Positions 38,843 through 48,410 of a DNA stretch of 64,000 nt are shown here, piece after piece. Position 1 is the first letter of the stretch, and every line of letters begins with the position of its first letter. Both the position numbers and the translations under genes were made by a program. The notes below the pieces were generated by a model, which saw only the letters and a program-made list of their open reading frames with translations, had not been told where the DNA came from and made no database searches. Source of the DNA: Brevibacillus massiliensis. GTDB taxonomy: Bacteria; Bacillota; Bacilli; Brevibacillales; Brevibacillaceae. The stretch is taken from contig NZ_HE978547.1 in NCBI RefSeq assembly GCF_000311785.1, positions 60,984-124,983 on the forward strand, read 5' to 3'.

Positions 38843-40516
38843 CTACCGCGCAATGACCGGCAAAAGAATGGCCGAGGGGTATTCGGGATCGTGGTAGACA
38901 GTCTGCTCTGCAACCAGCATTTTTTCTGTTTGCCCCAATGGAGCCCCCGTATTCAAGTTGCGGTCATACTTGGGGAAGGCGCTGGAGGAGACTTCCACAC
39001 GGATGCTGTGCCCTTTTAAAAACACATGGGAAGTGTTCCAGCAGTCAACCTCATACCGGTAGATGTTTCCCGGTTCGATCAGTGACGGGTTCTCCAGCCC
39101 CTCCCGAAACCTCGCCCTGACCATTCCATCGGTCAGTCTTTGGGCAAAGCCGTTTTCCCAGACGTCCAAGAGCTTTACCGTAAAGTCGGTATCAGTCGCA
39201 CTGGAGGAAGCGAACAGCTCCATCTTGATCGGTCCGGTCACTTCCACATCTTCTGTCAACGGCTCTGTGGTGTATACCAGCACGTCGTCACGCTGCTCAA
39301 TCACCGAGTAATCATCCGGGCCGCCGATCTGTGAGGATGTCGCCTCCGTAATAAACGGCACCGGATCCCTGGGATCATATAAAAACTGGTCCCATCCCGC
39401 TTCCTCTACTCCGGCGGCATGGGGAGGCTGCGGCGACAGCCAGCCATCTCCAAAGCGGCTGTTGGCCCGCCCCAGGCTGTGCAAGTAATATTTGGTCCAG
39501 TTCGTCCTGGCGAGCGGCCATTCCTGTTCGTCACGCCATTTATTTTCGCCCATGACGAACAAACGAACCGGCGGCTCCTGCATGATTCCGTTTTCCACCC
39601 CTTTCAGCCAGTAATCAAACCAGCGCAGTTGATACCCTTTTAAATCGATAACGGAATCCGGGCCGAAATCCAGCTCGCCTAGTTTGGAGGATGCATTGAT
39701 CTGATGCGGCCAGGGACCCATCAGCAGCTTTTGGTTCCGTCTGGCCTGCTCGCTGGCTGCCCGCTGGGTCATGCCCATGTAATTCAACGGAGTACCGACC
39801 TGTTCATCGTCATACCATCCGGAGATGTGCAGGACCGGGAGATCGATTTGGTCAAATCTGGTTTGATAACAAATCTCCTTCCACCAGTCGTCCAAATAGG
39901 GATGCTCCATCTCTTCCTTCCAAGCCGTTAAACGGCGCCCGGTCAGCTCATCCATAGTGGCGAGAGGCAAATGCCAATAAATTGATTCCCAATCGACAAC
40001 ATCCACATTTTGCATCACCCTGCCGCTCGTCATGTACAGCCAGCACAAATGATGGGGAGTAGGTACACCGGTTGGCCACTCGACGAACGGGTCTGAAGGG
40101 GAAACCGAACAGATCATCGTCTTCAGATGAGGCGGCTGCGTCAATGCCGTAAGCCACTGGATCCGCCCCAGATACGATCCTCCCATCGTTCCGACATCAC
40201 CTGTGCACCACGGCTGTGCGGCTGCCCATTCAATACTGTCGTACCCGTCTGCCGCTTCGTTGCGATACGGCACGAATTCTCCGTCTGAATCTCCCCGCCC
40301 CCGCACGTCCATGCAGACGACCGCGTAGCCGTGCGAAGCGTAGTGGGTTCCGTTCTGATGAATCTCTTTTGTCGTCTTGATGTAAGGTGTCCGAACGACA
40401 ATCGCCGGATAGCGCCCCGGTGTTCTCGGGCGATAAATATCGGCAGACAGCGTGATCCCGTCCCGCATCGGAACGCGGACATCGCGCTCTATCCATAGAT
40501 CCAATCCCTCTGCCAT
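38843..40516 (-). CDS. CocE/NonD family acyl hydrolase (X-Pro dipeptidyl-peptidase type)
   Basis: Alpha/beta hydrolase with the N-terminal catalytic domain and a C-terminal jelly-roll domain of the X-Pro dipeptidyl-peptidase/CocE family. Visible: VRVPMRDGITLSADIYRP, the nucleophile serine in GTMGGSYLGRIQW (about 114), the aspartate in HISGWYDDEQVG, the histidine in LLMGPWPHQIN. 557 residues; GGGAGG precedes ATG 40516. The substrate (ester or peptide) cannot be read. It stands alone between the SRP RNA and a decayed region, in an accessory stretch not found at this place in B. subtilis. Confidence 0.88.
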   Translation of the reverse strand: MAEGLDLWIERDVRVPMRDGITLSADIYRPRTPGRYPAIVVRTPYIKTTKEIHQNGTHYASHGYAVVCMDVRGRGDSDGEFVPYRNEAADGYDSIEWAAAQPWCTGDVGTMGGSYLGRIQWLTALTQPPHLKTMICSVSPSDPFVEWPTGVPTPHHLCWLYMTSGRVMQNVDVVDWESIYWHLPLATMDELTGRRLTAWKEEMEHPYLDDWWKEICYQTRFDQIDLPVLHISGWYDDEQVGTPLNYMGMTQRAASEQARRNQKLLMGPWPHQINASSKLGELDFGPDSVIDLKGYQLRWFDYWLKGVENGIMQEPPVRLFVMGENKWRDEQEWPLARTNWTKYYLHSLGRANSRFGDGWLSPQPPHAAGVEEAGWDQFLYDPRDPVPFITEATSSQIGGPDDYSVIEQRDDVLVYTTEPLTEDVEVTGPIKMELFASSSATDTDFTVKLLDVWENGFAQRLTDGMVRARFREGLENPSLIEPGNIYRYEVDCWNTSHVFLKGHSIRVEVSSSAFPKYDRNLNTGAPLGQTEKMLVAEQTVYHDPEYPSAILLPVIAR

Positions 40517-40823
40517 ACTTTTCCCTCCCGTCCGTGTCTGTCTTTTCTGGAAAAACTCTTCTGAAAATATTTGCTAATATTCTCCAATGATTCTAAAGTT
40601 CCTGTTTTCTTTACCAGGGAATTTCAGGCGTTGTCATGCTGCCGCAAAACATCAATAAAGTTTTGCGCAGCTTTTGACAAATAGTGATCTTTTAGCCAGA
40701 TACACCCAGACCTTCCGTGCAGGGCAGTATCAGCGGGCAGTGTTTCATTTGCTCATCGCTTATTTTATTGGAAGCCAATTGGAATTTACTTGAGGTAATG
40801 AAGCAAAAAGGCTCGGTCGCCCG
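40517..40823. other. Intergenic stretch holding a LysR-type remnant and a deletion junction
   Basis: Upstream of the CocE gene. The 40624-40752 part reads as the C-terminus of a LysR-type regulator on the minus strand, and from about 40812 a guanine-deaminase C-terminus starts on the plus strand. Between them I see no coding sequence. No clear promoter for the CocE gene was found. Confidence 0.55.
40624..40752 (-). pseudogene. LysR-type transcriptional regulator, C-terminal remnant
   Basis: Minus-strand frame reading LPADTALHGRSGCIWLKDHY, LSKAAQNFIDVLRQHDNA and then stop. The I-x-L-x-KDxYLS-x-AA-x-x-FIDxLR pattern is typical of the last 35 residues of LysR regulators. An in-frame stop at 40753 cuts it off from anything upstream, and no helix-turn-helix part is left. 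It probably is the end of a regulator that was divergent from the guanine-deaminase remnant beside it. Short remnant, so identification rests on pattern. Confidence 0.55.
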
Positions 40824-41024
40824 ATGTGCCTAAGCGCCATCTATTTGTCCAACCTGAAAGAAGTATATTACGCCTACACGGCAGAGGAAGAGGCGGCAAC
40901 CGGGCTTGGCACCCGGTACTTTTACGATCAATTGGCGCTTCCCAAGCACCAGCGCGACATCCAGTTAAAACATGTCAAAACGGACGCAAAGGGCAGGGAC
41001 CCCTTTACAGTGTGGAAGAGCTGA
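40812..41024 (+). pseudogene. Guanine deaminase-like (GuaD) C-terminal remnant
   Basis: Plus-strand frame from PMCLSAIYLSNLKEVYYAYT (second zinc-binding cysteine motif of cytidine/guanine deaminases, usually EPCPMCL) through ATGLGTRYFYDQLALPKHQR to DPFTVWKS and a stop. This matches the C-terminal half of GuaD-type nucleoside deaminases. Before PMCL the EPC part is degraded (SVAR or GR), and the N-terminal half with HAE is missing, so the enzyme cannot work. It points away from the LysR remnant. Confidence 0.65.
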
Positions 41025-41106
41025 ACAGGTAATACCCTTTTGTGTCGAAAAATATCCTCTTCGCCGCAAATGCGACGAAGAGGATGGCTGTTTTACAAGG
41101 GGCAAA

Positions 41107-42388
41107 TTAAAAGAGATCGTCCTCCTCGAAGCCGTGAACAGGCTTTCTGATGCTGTTCGCCGATTTCGGAATATCGTCGTAAACTTTGGTGTCCACGTTT
41201 TCAATGGAGCCGTCGGCCAGCGATTTTAGGATCTCGTAAACCGGCACTGTTACTGTTTGCTTAAACATGCCATTTTGCTTCTGCCCCAGGGTTTGGGTCT
41301 GCCCTTTTACTTCGATCAGCATGATCGCTGTATCATTTAACGCGAATGCGCCCAGGGCGGTTCCAGGCAGGTTGACATCCGGGTATTTTTGAATCGCGCC
41401 AAAGGAAGAGGAACCTTTTTGAATCGCTTGGTAGCCAACCGCATTGACCTGCTTGGCCAACTTCAGTACATCCGGATCCACTTAATACTGTTTGCCGGTA
41501 AACGGATCCGTGTACGGATCGGCCACTACCGCTGCCACCTGGATGGAAACGGAACGGCTGTCTTCTTCGGACAATCGGTTGAACCCGCGGTGATGGAGAT
41601 CGAGATAGACATCCGGACGAAGCTCCTTAAATACCTTGGTAACCGCTCTCGCTTCAGGAGTTACAAACAAACCTCCCACGTTGCTGTTATTGTCGCGGGA
41701 ATTTAGGAATGAAGCAATCGTCTCTGGATCAAAATCCTCTACCTTGAAATCCAAATTGGGGTTGTAATCCCTGTTTTGATCAAAACCGGGAATGCCGTAT
41801 ACCACCCAGCCATTGTTGTTCTGAGCTCTTTCGCTGCCATCGCTGTTATAGTACCAAGGCGCTTTTGTTCCCTCAGGCAGCCCGAATGAAACAGGGTCCC
41901 AGGTTTGATGTGTATATCTGGTCGGATACTGCTTGCCTTCGTATTGATTCATCGTACCATCCGGATTGATCCGCGGCATAAACCAGATGGTGACCTCGTC
42001 CAGTATCTTGCTCACCTCATTGCCGCCTGTGGACAGCTTCTGCATGAGTTCCACAACCGCTTCCGTTGTGAGAGGTTCGTTGCCGTGAATCTGGCTGGTA
42101 ATAAGCACACGCTTCTTCTTCGGGTCATTTTCTCCAAATTTTTCCACATAGAGGGGATATCCGTCATTAGACGTACCTGCAACTTCAAGTGTCATTTTTC
42201 CCTTTGAGGCATGTTCGATTTTCTGCAGTTCTTTGTACAGTTGTTCATTTGTCATAAAGCTTGAAAAGGAGAGATTCTGCTCATCTTGAACCCAGGGTCC
42301 ATTCGGAGTCGTTTGCGGCTCTGCAAAGACAACTGACGCGGAAAGATGCGAGAAGAGTTGCGGAGAGCAGTGCATGTGTTTTTTTCAC
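41107..42388 (-). pseudogene. M14 zinc carboxypeptidase, interrupted twice
   Basis: Secreted carboxypeptidase of the M14 family, with zinc motif QIHGNEPLTTEAVVELM and LDLHHRGFN. The proper start is the GTG at 42388 (GGGAGG upstream, VKKTHALLSATLLAS signal peptide), but the frame shifts by one base within the signal peptide near 42345, and the mature frame (SASVVFAEPQTTPNG) is in another frame. In addition an in-frame TAA at 41482-41484 separates residues up to TGKQY from VDPDVLKLAKQ, and the catalytic glutamate in MLIEVKGQ lies after that stop. The two long pieces (41482-42375 and 41107-41481) are in one frame. Almost certainly inactive. Confidence 0.85.
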
Positions 42389-42519
42389 CCGAATTACCTC
42401 CCATGATTGAAGTAGTTGTGCCTGAGGTCTATGTATATGAATCATTATAGTATGGAGATAATTGATAGAATAGTGATAATAGTCTTATAATTTGTCGTGA
42501 CTACCCGCCCATTGAAAAG

Positions 42520-42574
42520 ATAAACCCCCTCCAGGGAACTGTCCGGTCTCTTATGACCGTCTCACTGGAGGGGA
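42520..42574 (-). terminator. Terminator after the polysaccharide deacetylase gene
   Basis: CCCCTCCAG and CTGGAGGGG arms enclose an inner stem GACGGTC/GACCGGAC. The T tract on the minus strand is broken (GTTTATCTTTT). Confidence 0.7.
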
Positions 42575-42607
42575 TTGTATCGGCTGTCAGCTGTCAGCGG
42601 AATCCCG

Positions 42608-43480
42608 TTACAGGGTTTCCTGCAGTTTTTTCAGCTTTGCCATCAAGGCATTGGCTGAAATGTACGGTGAGCCTGCATTGACGCGATGATAAACGTAATC
42701 ATCGAGATTGTTTAAGCCTTCTGTTGTTGCAAACGTTTTTTCGATTCCCAACTCTTTGCTGATATCTATGACCGTCTGATTGTAAGCTCCATATGGAAAA
42801 GCCAACAAATGAGGTTGTTCGCCCAACTCTTCCTGCAGGCGCTTTTCGGCAAGCGACAAGTCTGTCTTTATCCTGTTTTTATACTCTTCGTTTGTTTCCG
42901 CCGAAGACCGGTCCTTTACGTACAGATGGTATGCCAGCATAGGCTTTTTCGTACCGCCTTGATCCACTTCGGCCAGTTTGTGCTGATCGTATGTATGAGA
43001 ATAAAAACTCATTCCGTTCTGCTTCATCTCTCGCATTTCATCCCATGTCAGATGCGGGATCGCTTGCGGTGACGGGTGGTCGGTCGAATCAACGACGATA
43101 AAGTTCGTAGCTACCATATTGTATTCTTTTAACAACGGGTAAGCATACTTGTAAAAACTCTCATACCCGTCGTCAAACGTAATCAGTACGGACTTTTTGG
43201 GCAGATTTTTTTTGATCCGGCTAAAGCTGAGGACTTTGTCCATGCTTACGACATTATACCCATTGTCGTGCAAGGCCTGCAGGTGGCTTTTAAATTGCTC
43301 TGGTGTAATGGTGGCATCGGATGTTTTCGGATCAATATGATGGTACATCAACACGATAAGCTGGCTGTCAGCATTCGTTTTTTTCTCTCCGCTGAAACCT
43401 ACTGTGAGAAAATACACGAGTACAATGGCTAGTATTGCTGTCACAGTAATTGAAATAGGTCTTTGTAAGTAACTTTTCAT
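42608..43480 (-). CDS. Membrane-anchored polysaccharide deacetylase (NodB/PgaB type)
   Basis: Carbohydrate esterase 4 enzyme predicted to deacetylate a surface polysaccharide or N-acetylglucosamine polymer. N-terminal membrane anchor (ISITVTAILAIVLVYFLTV), YHHIDP near residue 47, the catalytic TFDDGYESFYKY near 100, FYSHTYDQH with the metal-binding histidines near 160, and LLAFPYGAYNQTVIDI. 290 residues, the layout of PgaB/IcaB-like enzymes. It stands next to a PAP2 membrane protein. The target polymer is not shown by sequence. Confidence 0.88.
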   Translation of the reverse strand: MKSYLQRPISITVTAILAIVLVYFLTVGFSGEKKTNADSQLIVLMYHHIDPKTSDATITPEQFKSHLQALHDNGYNVVSMDKVLSFSRIKKNLPKKSVLITFDDGYESFYKYAYPLLKEYNMVATNFIVVDSTDHPSPQAIPHLTWDEMREMKQNGMSFYSHTYDQHKLAEVDQGGTKKPMLAYHLYVKDRSSAETNEEYKNRIKTDLSLAEKRLQEELGEQPHLLAFPYGAYNQTVIDISKELGIEKTFATTEGLNNLDDYVYHRVNAGSPYISANALMAKLKKLQETL

Positions 43481-43779
43481 ACTTTTTCTACTGGTTAAAC
43501 AGTACGTTACCCTCCCGGTTACACATATCGTTACGCATCCGAATGCTTGTCCTGTTTTTGCCCCCTCCCAAAGGACCTAAATCAAACCAAATCCTTGGTC
43601 CTTGCATTCGCTACTACCAGTTATAACGAAAATAGTCCTGCTTTCGTTACATCAGACTCGTCCCAAATTAAAAATAAAAAGCTGTTTTCAGCCGGCAATT
43701 CCCATTCGGTAAAATAAAATTCAGCGGGGGTGAGCTTTCCTTCTCTCCCCTGCCTTTTTGAACGTCAGTCCGCACATCC
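43481..43779. other. Intergenic region between deacetylase and PAP2 genes
   Basis: 299 bases without a gene. A GC-rich hairpin near 43720-43765 (GCGGGGG / GCAGGGG complements) lies just behind the PAP2 gene and could end its transcript, but one stem pair is mismatched. I saw nothing else. Confidence 0.4.
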
Positions 43780-44430
43780 CTATTTCATCGTCCACGATAA
43801 GGAACGTCTCTTTTTCCATTGGATAACCAACCTTCTTTCCACATACGAATTTACCGCAAATACGATATGTGCCAGCAGAACAGCAGACAATGCGTCGAGC
43901 ACCACATGCTGCTTGACGAGCAGCGTCGATAAGATGATCAGGCTGCCTGAACCATTAATCGTGATCAGATTGTACTTGTTTTTTATCGCACTGCTGTTAA
44001 TGGCGCTCATCATCAAAAAACTCGTAAAACAGTGAATGCTGGGGAAACAGTTGTATGGTTGATCGATGCTGTAGACAAACATGACCAAGCGGCTCAGCCA
44101 ATCCCCTTCAGATAAGGACGGCCGCTGCACCGTCGTTTGGAAAAAGAAGTATACGACATAGCAGACACATAAGCCGATCAACAGGGAAATGAGTGTCTTG
44201 TAGTACAACCTGGGCTCCTTCACAAAAAAATAGCATAGCGTGAGGAAAATAAACGCGTACCATCCCAAGTATGGAATGATAAATCCTTTTACAAAAGGAA
44301 TCATGTGATCCAGATCGGTAACGAGACTGTTTACTCCCCGATTGTCGTTATTCAAGAGGAGATAAAACAGATTGAAGATCGGTATAAGTATCATCCAGCA
44401 TAACGGCAGCCATTTTTGGACTCTCTTCAT
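43780..44430 (-). CDS. PAP2 superfamily membrane protein
   Basis: Phosphatidic-acid phosphatase type 2 membrane protein. Start ATG 44430. The C-terminal half has the PAP2 motifs in the form CFPSIHCFTSF near residue 129 and VKQHVVLDALSAVLL near 173, the histidine and aspartate expected at the active site; the first motif (KxxxxxxRP) appears in the QTTVQRPSLS region. Several membrane helices precede (WYAFIFLTLCYFFV, LISLLIGLCVCYVVYFF). 216 residues. Similar short PAP2 proteins act on lipid or inositol phosphates. Substrate unknown. Confidence 0.85.
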   Translation of the reverse strand: MKRVQKWLPLCWMILIPIFNLFYLLLNNDNRGVNSLVTDLDHMIPFVKGFIIPYLGWYAFIFLTLCYFFVKEPRLYYKTLISLLIGLCVCYVVYFFFQTTVQRPSLSEGDWLSRLVMFVYSIDQPYNCFPSIHCFTSFLMMSAINSSAIKNKYNLITINGSGSLIILSTLLVKQHVVLDALSAVLLAHIVFAVNSYVERRLVIQWKKRRSLSWTMK

Positions 44431-44661
44431 CAAGTTTCACCTTTCGTCTTGTTTGGATAGGTTCATCTCAGAAAAATCCTGTTAACGGCAGTTTCATCGT
44501 CGTCTGCCTCTTATCTTCTATTTAACATTTCTGTTACAATGAGTAAATGAGCCCGCATAAGCGAGTACAGCGTGCTTAAACGCGCAAAATCACATGATCG
44601 CAATACTTGCAACATTCATGTTAGGATGTCAATTCATTACGAAAGAGTGGAAAGCTCAATC

Positions 44662-45876
44662 ATGAACAGTAGTATTGATGCAGTATCCCAACAGCGACCT
44701 GTGCGAACAAGCCGGGTATTGATGGCTGTTGTATTGGGCGCGCTCTCTGCCTTTGGGCCGCTCTCCCTTGACATGTACTTGCCTTCCTTGCCCGCGTTGG
44801 CCACCGATCTGCACACCAGCACCTCTTCGGCCCAGTTCAGCTTGACGGCCTGCCTGCTCGGCCTTTCACTGGGACAGTTATTTGCCGGCCCGCTAAGCGA
44901 TGTTCGCGGGCGGCGCCTGCCGCTCGTCATCGGACTGGTCGTCTACGCAGCCACCTCGCTGCTGTGTGCATTTGCTCCCTCCATTTGGGCGCTGCTGCTG
45001 CTTCGCTTCTTGCAGGGAGCAGCCGGTTCCGCCGGTATCGTCATCTCCCGCGCCATTGTCAGGGATTTGTACTCCGGCACAGAACTGACGAAGTTTTTTT
45101 CGCTGTTGATGCTGGTTAATGGCGCTGCCCCCATCCTTGCTCCGATCATCGGCGGGCAGCTTATGCGGGTCACATCCTGGCAGGGGGTATTCGTTGTCCT
45201 CAGTTTGGTGGGGATTGCCATGCTCCTCGTGGTCTTGTTCCGCTTGCCTGAGACTCTTCCGGCTGAACGCCGGTCCAAGGGCGGCATCAAAAATACGCTC
45301 GCCACTTTTCGCGGTCTGCTCGGCGACCGGATCTTTATGAGTTATGCATTAGCCCAGGGATTTGTAGTAGCTGCCATGTTTGCCTATATATCTGGCTCGC
45401 CATTTGTCCTGCAGGAGATTTTCGGTGTCTCTCCGCAGATGTTCAGCTTGTTTTTTGCCATCAACGGTCTGGGGATTATCATTGCCAGCCAGATCACTGG
45501 CAGATTGGCAGGACGGATGAACGAGACCAAACTGCTCATCAGCGGACTCACCTTGGCTGCGTTTGGCGGTATTGCCCTGCTTGTGGTGATCCTGATTCAC
45601 GCAGGGCTCTACGCTATCTTATTCTCCCTGTTCATTGTCGTGTCTAGTGTCGGAATTGTAACGACCACAGGATTTTCCCTGGCCATGCAAAATCAAGGCC
45701 GTTCGGCAGGGAGTGCCTCGGCGCTGCTCGGGGTCTTGTCGTTTATCTTTGGCGGCTTGGTGGCCCCGCTCGTTGGTCTGGGCGGCAGCGAGACTGCTGT
45801 TCCGATGGGGATCGTCATCGCTTCTGCGGAAATTTGCTCCATCCTGTGCTTTTTCACCCTGGGGCGGCGCAGATAA
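44662..45876 (+). CDS. MFS drug transporter, Bcr/CflA family
   Basis: Proton-driven efflux transporter. 404 residues from ATG 44662, twelve predicted helices. Typical segments: FGPLSLDMYLPSLPALATDL at the first helix, the MFS motif GQLFAGPLSDVRGRRLPLVI, and LLRFLQGAAGSAGIVISRAI. The ribosome site (GTGGAAAG) is weak and 10 bases away, and the frame stays open 30 codons upstream, so the start could be earlier. Bcr and CflA proteins export drugs such as bicyclomycin and chloramphenicol; the substrate here is unknown. Plus-strand, own terminator. Confidence 0.9.
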   Translation: MNSSIDAVSQQRPVRTSRVLMAVVLGALSAFGPLSLDMYLPSLPALATDLHTSTSSAQFSLTACLLGLSLGQLFAGPLSDVRGRRLPLVIGLVVYAATSLLCAFAPSIWALLLLRFLQGAAGSAGIVISRAIVRDLYSGTELTKFFSLLMLVNGAAPILAPIIGGQLMRVTSWQGVFVVLSLVGIAMLLVVLFRLPETLPAERRSKGGIKNTLATFRGLLGDRIFMSYALAQGFVVAAMFAYISGSPFVLQEIFGVSPQMFSLFFAINGLGIIIASQITGRLAGRMNETKLLISGLTLAAFGGIALLVVILIHAGLYAILFSLFIVVSSVGIVTTTGFSLAMQNQGRSAGSASALLGVLSFIFGGLVAPLVGLGGSETAVPMGIVIASAEICSILCFFTLGRRR

Positions 45877-45891
45877 CTAGACGATGAAAAA

Positions 45892-45938
45892 AGTCGGTTT
45901 TCCTTGGGCTTGAAGGCTCAGGAATGCCGACTTTCTTT
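45892..45938 (+). terminator. Terminator after the MFS transporter gene
   Basis: AAGTCGG / CCGACTT stem continued by TTCCTTG / CTCAGGAA inside, followed by TCTTTTTCTG. Confidence 0.75.
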
Positions 45939-45984
45939 TTCTGTTAGGGATTGGCCGCTTTCTGAACAGTTAGCTGCAAGGGCG

Positions 45985-47361
45985 TTAAAAGTTCGCCAGG
46001 AAGCAGCTGAAATCGATAAGCAGACTGCGGGAGAATTCATCGGCTTGTTTCAAAGCGGCATGCTTGAATACCGAACGACCCGGTTTTGAGTTGGCCTCAA
46101 ACATCCAGACATGTCCGTTTACGTCAATCCCCATATCCAACCCCAGTTCACCCAGCGGATCGCCTTTCGTTTCTTCTATGGCCTTAGCGATCCGGACGGC
46201 AGCACTGTTGATCCTCTGTTCGATGATAGGCCACTCTATGCCAAAAATCGACTTGAGAAGATCGCTTCCCGGAATCACTGTTCCGCCTGTCCTCACGTGC
46301 GTGGTCACACTGCCGGGGCCTGCCACTTTGGCTGCCATGCAAGAGATGACCCAGTCATTCTGAAGATTTTTGTGCATGTGAACGCGGAAGTCAAAGGGGC
46401 GGCGTTGATACGTGTGCAGCTCGACTCCCTGCTGCACCAGATATGCGCTGGGACGGCGATTGCGGAACACATGCTGGTATAGCGATGAATAACTGCTGAA
46501 GAAGCGTTCCACATTGCCGCCAGCAGTATGGTAGGAGACTTTAAATCTCCTTCCTGGTTGGCGCACCACTTTTACGATTCCGTAACCGAGACTTCCATTT
46601 TTTGGTTTTAAATATACCATCCGGTATTTTTTCAGCATTTGGCGGAGGTTTTCCAGTGAGGCGTGGCTGTAGGTTTCGGGGATAAATTCTTTCACATCTT
46701 CCAGCGGATAAAGCAGTTTATGGACTCCCCATTTATTGAAGAAGCCACAATTAAACATCGGCAAATTGACTTTGGTATACAGCCTCATTTTGAAATCTTT
46801 TACCTGTTCCTGCCGCTCTGCGTTGCGCGAGGGAATGCGATCATACACGACATCAGGCACTGCAGTCGTAATGTACTGCCACTGATAGCGGCCATCTGCC
46901 GTCGGGCGTAAAAACCAAGCGTCAACCGTGTTGCGGTCCCAGTCGATGTCACTTGGGGAGAAGATGTAGTAGAAGACGCCCTTTCCTCTTTGTGCAAGCA
47001 GCAGTTTGTAAAAAGCGGAGGTTCGCATTCCAATCGGCTTTCTGGCATCCTGCCGCACGCCGGTCGTCACGATGCCAATCGCCGGGCCGATGCGCAATAC
47101 GTTGCCTTCCCGCTTTAAATGAATCAGTCCGCCGTGGGGGATATACAGTTCTCTGCGCAAGGAGTTGGTCAACCTGACGGTGTTGCTGTCTGAGTTTTTC
47201 TTGTCTTGCAAGACAACAGCCGGCACTTCCCGCTTTCCGAGGGATATCATGATCGGCTGATGAGGCATAAGCTGCAGTTTCTGGCACATGCTGGGCGAAA
47301 GGAAGATTCCTGTAACATTTCGATGCGAAAAAAAACGGAGCCGTACTAATATGGAATCCAT
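45985..47361 (-). CDS. YheC/YheD-family ATP-grasp protein
   Basis: 458-residue protein of the YheC/D family, in B. subtilis associated with the spore coat. An N-terminal domain (VRLRFFSHRNVTGIFLSPSM, LRRELYIPHGGLIHLKREGN) is followed by an ATP-grasp ligase domain from about residue 215: YLKPKNGSLGYGIVKVV, RPFDFRVHMHKN, AAKVAGPGSVTTHVRTGGTV, LGLDMGIDVNGHVWMFEANS. The start follows AGGAGG by nine bases. The next two genes on the other strand carry the ATP-grasp part alone. Substrate unknown; peptide or wall-polymer ligation is a family guess. Confidence 0.87.
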   Translation of the reverse strand: MDSILVRLRFFSHRNVTGIFLSPSMCQKLQLMPHQPIMISLGKREVPAVVLQDKKNSDSNTVRLTNSLRRELYIPHGGLIHLKREGNVLRIGPAIGIVTTGVRQDARKPIGMRTSAFYKLLLAQRGKGVFYYIFSPSDIDWDRNTVDAWFLRPTADGRYQWQYITTAVPDVVYDRIPSRNAERQEQVKDFKMRLYTKVNLPMFNCGFFNKWGVHKLLYPLEDVKEFIPETYSHASLENLRQMLKKYRMVYLKPKNGSLGYGIVKVVRQPGRRFKVSYHTAGGNVERFFSSYSSLYQHVFRNRRPSAYLVQQGVELHTYQRRPFDFRVHMHKNLQNDWVISCMAAKVAGPGSVTTHVRTGGTVIPGSDLLKSIFGIEWPIIEQRINSAAVRIAKAIEETKGDPLGELGLDMGIDVNGHVWMFEANSKPGRSVFKHAALKQADEFSRSLLIDFSCFLANF

Positions 47362-47651
47362 GCTTAGTAACCTCCTAGACGTTCTTTTCTCCCTTTTTAG
47401 TGTATTACATATGCAAGGCTATACCTTGTAGTTTGGACGAACAACCAACTGTCATTAGATTCCTTAGCCTGATGTTTGACAGTTTGTCAGGCCATCGCAA
47501 ATGACCAAAAAATGAACGTTTGCCTTGGTGTCTTTAGCCAGTTCAGTTATGACCTTTTCCCCATATTCTAATGGTATATTCTGACTCTTCACATACACTA
47601 AGGCACATGATCTTGGAACAGTCCATTTTACTTGGAAAAGGTGAATGATCA

Positions 47652-48386
47652 ATGAGCCAAAAAAACAAATGGAAAAAATATTTGTTCCTGAAACAATTTG
47701 AAGGATTGGCGCCATATTTGCCAAAAACCCGAATGCTCACGGAGCACAACTTTCGGAAATTTATCGAAGAGTACGGCAAGGTGATTCTCAAGCCTGTTTA
47801 CGGACGCGGCGGCCGAGGTGTCATTCAGGTATCTCCGTTGGAAAACCATCGTTATGAAATACACCGCGAGAAGAAAAAGAAAAGGTTTATTGGAAAAAAA
47901 TGGGCATACAAGTACATTAAAAGCAAAATCGGATCCTCTCCTTATATGGTACAACGCCGGATTCCCTTAGCCAAAGTGGATAACCGCCCATTTGACATGC
48001 GGATTATTGTTCAGCGCAAAAAGCACTCCGATACGTGGGTCATTACCGCAAAAGCCGCAAAAGTCGCCGGCAAAGGCTATATCGTCACCAACAATACAAG
48101 GAGCAAAGGAAAACTGCTCCACGTTGAATCTGCGCTTCACCGTTCTTCACTCTACGGCTACTCCCAGCATGAACTGCTGTCCCGGATTGAAAAAGTCGCT
48201 CTTCGGGCCGCCAGGCGGCTCAGCCTCCTGTTTCCCCATCACCGAATTTACGGACTGGATATGGGTGTGGATCGAAGCGGCGATATTTGGATCATTGAGA
48301 CGAATCTGTTCCCCGCGATGTCCCATTTCCGCAAACTGGGCGATCAAACCATGTACTACCGTATCAAGTCCTATAAAAAGGGCTAA
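47652..48386 (+). CDS. Short YheC/D-like ATP-grasp protein, copy 1
   Basis: 244 residues with the ATP-grasp part of YheC/D and little else: LPKTRMLTEHNFRKFIEEYG, KVILKPVYGRGGRGVIQV, YMVQRRIPLAKVDNRPFDMR, KAAKVAGKGYIVTNNTRSKG, HRIYGLDMGVDRSGDIWIIE. The N-terminal domain of the full-length type is absent. It is strongly basic. It is divergent from the full-length gene and followed 24 bases later by a second, similar copy; the pair is probably one operon. AAAGGTG precedes the ATG. Substrate unknown. Confidence 0.85.
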   Translation: MSQKNKWKKYLFLKQFEGLAPYLPKTRMLTEHNFRKFIEEYGKVILKPVYGRGGRGVIQVSPLENHRYEIHREKKKKRFIGKKWAYKYIKSKIGSSPYMVQRRIPLAKVDNRPFDMRIIVQRKKHSDTWVITAKAAKVAGKGYIVTNNTRSKGKLLHVESALHRSSLYGYSQHELLSRIEKVALRAARRLSLLFPHHRIYGLDMGVDRSGDIWIIETNLFPAMSHFRKLGDQTMYYRIKSYKKG

Positions 48387-48410
48387 TTACGAAAAAAAGG
48401 TGAGCAAACC

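Noticed and set aside
41482..41484. Recoding (selenocysteine or read-through) of the stop in the M14 gene
   Set aside because: The codon is TAA, not TGA, no insertion element was seen, and a second lesion exists in the signal peptide, so decay is simpler.
47464..47595. Minus-strand frame (SQNIPLEYGEKVITEL ... VHFLVICDGL) before the first short ATP-grasp gene
   Set aside because: It looks protein-like and may be a remnant of a lost gene, but there is no start with a ribosome site, and no family came to mind.
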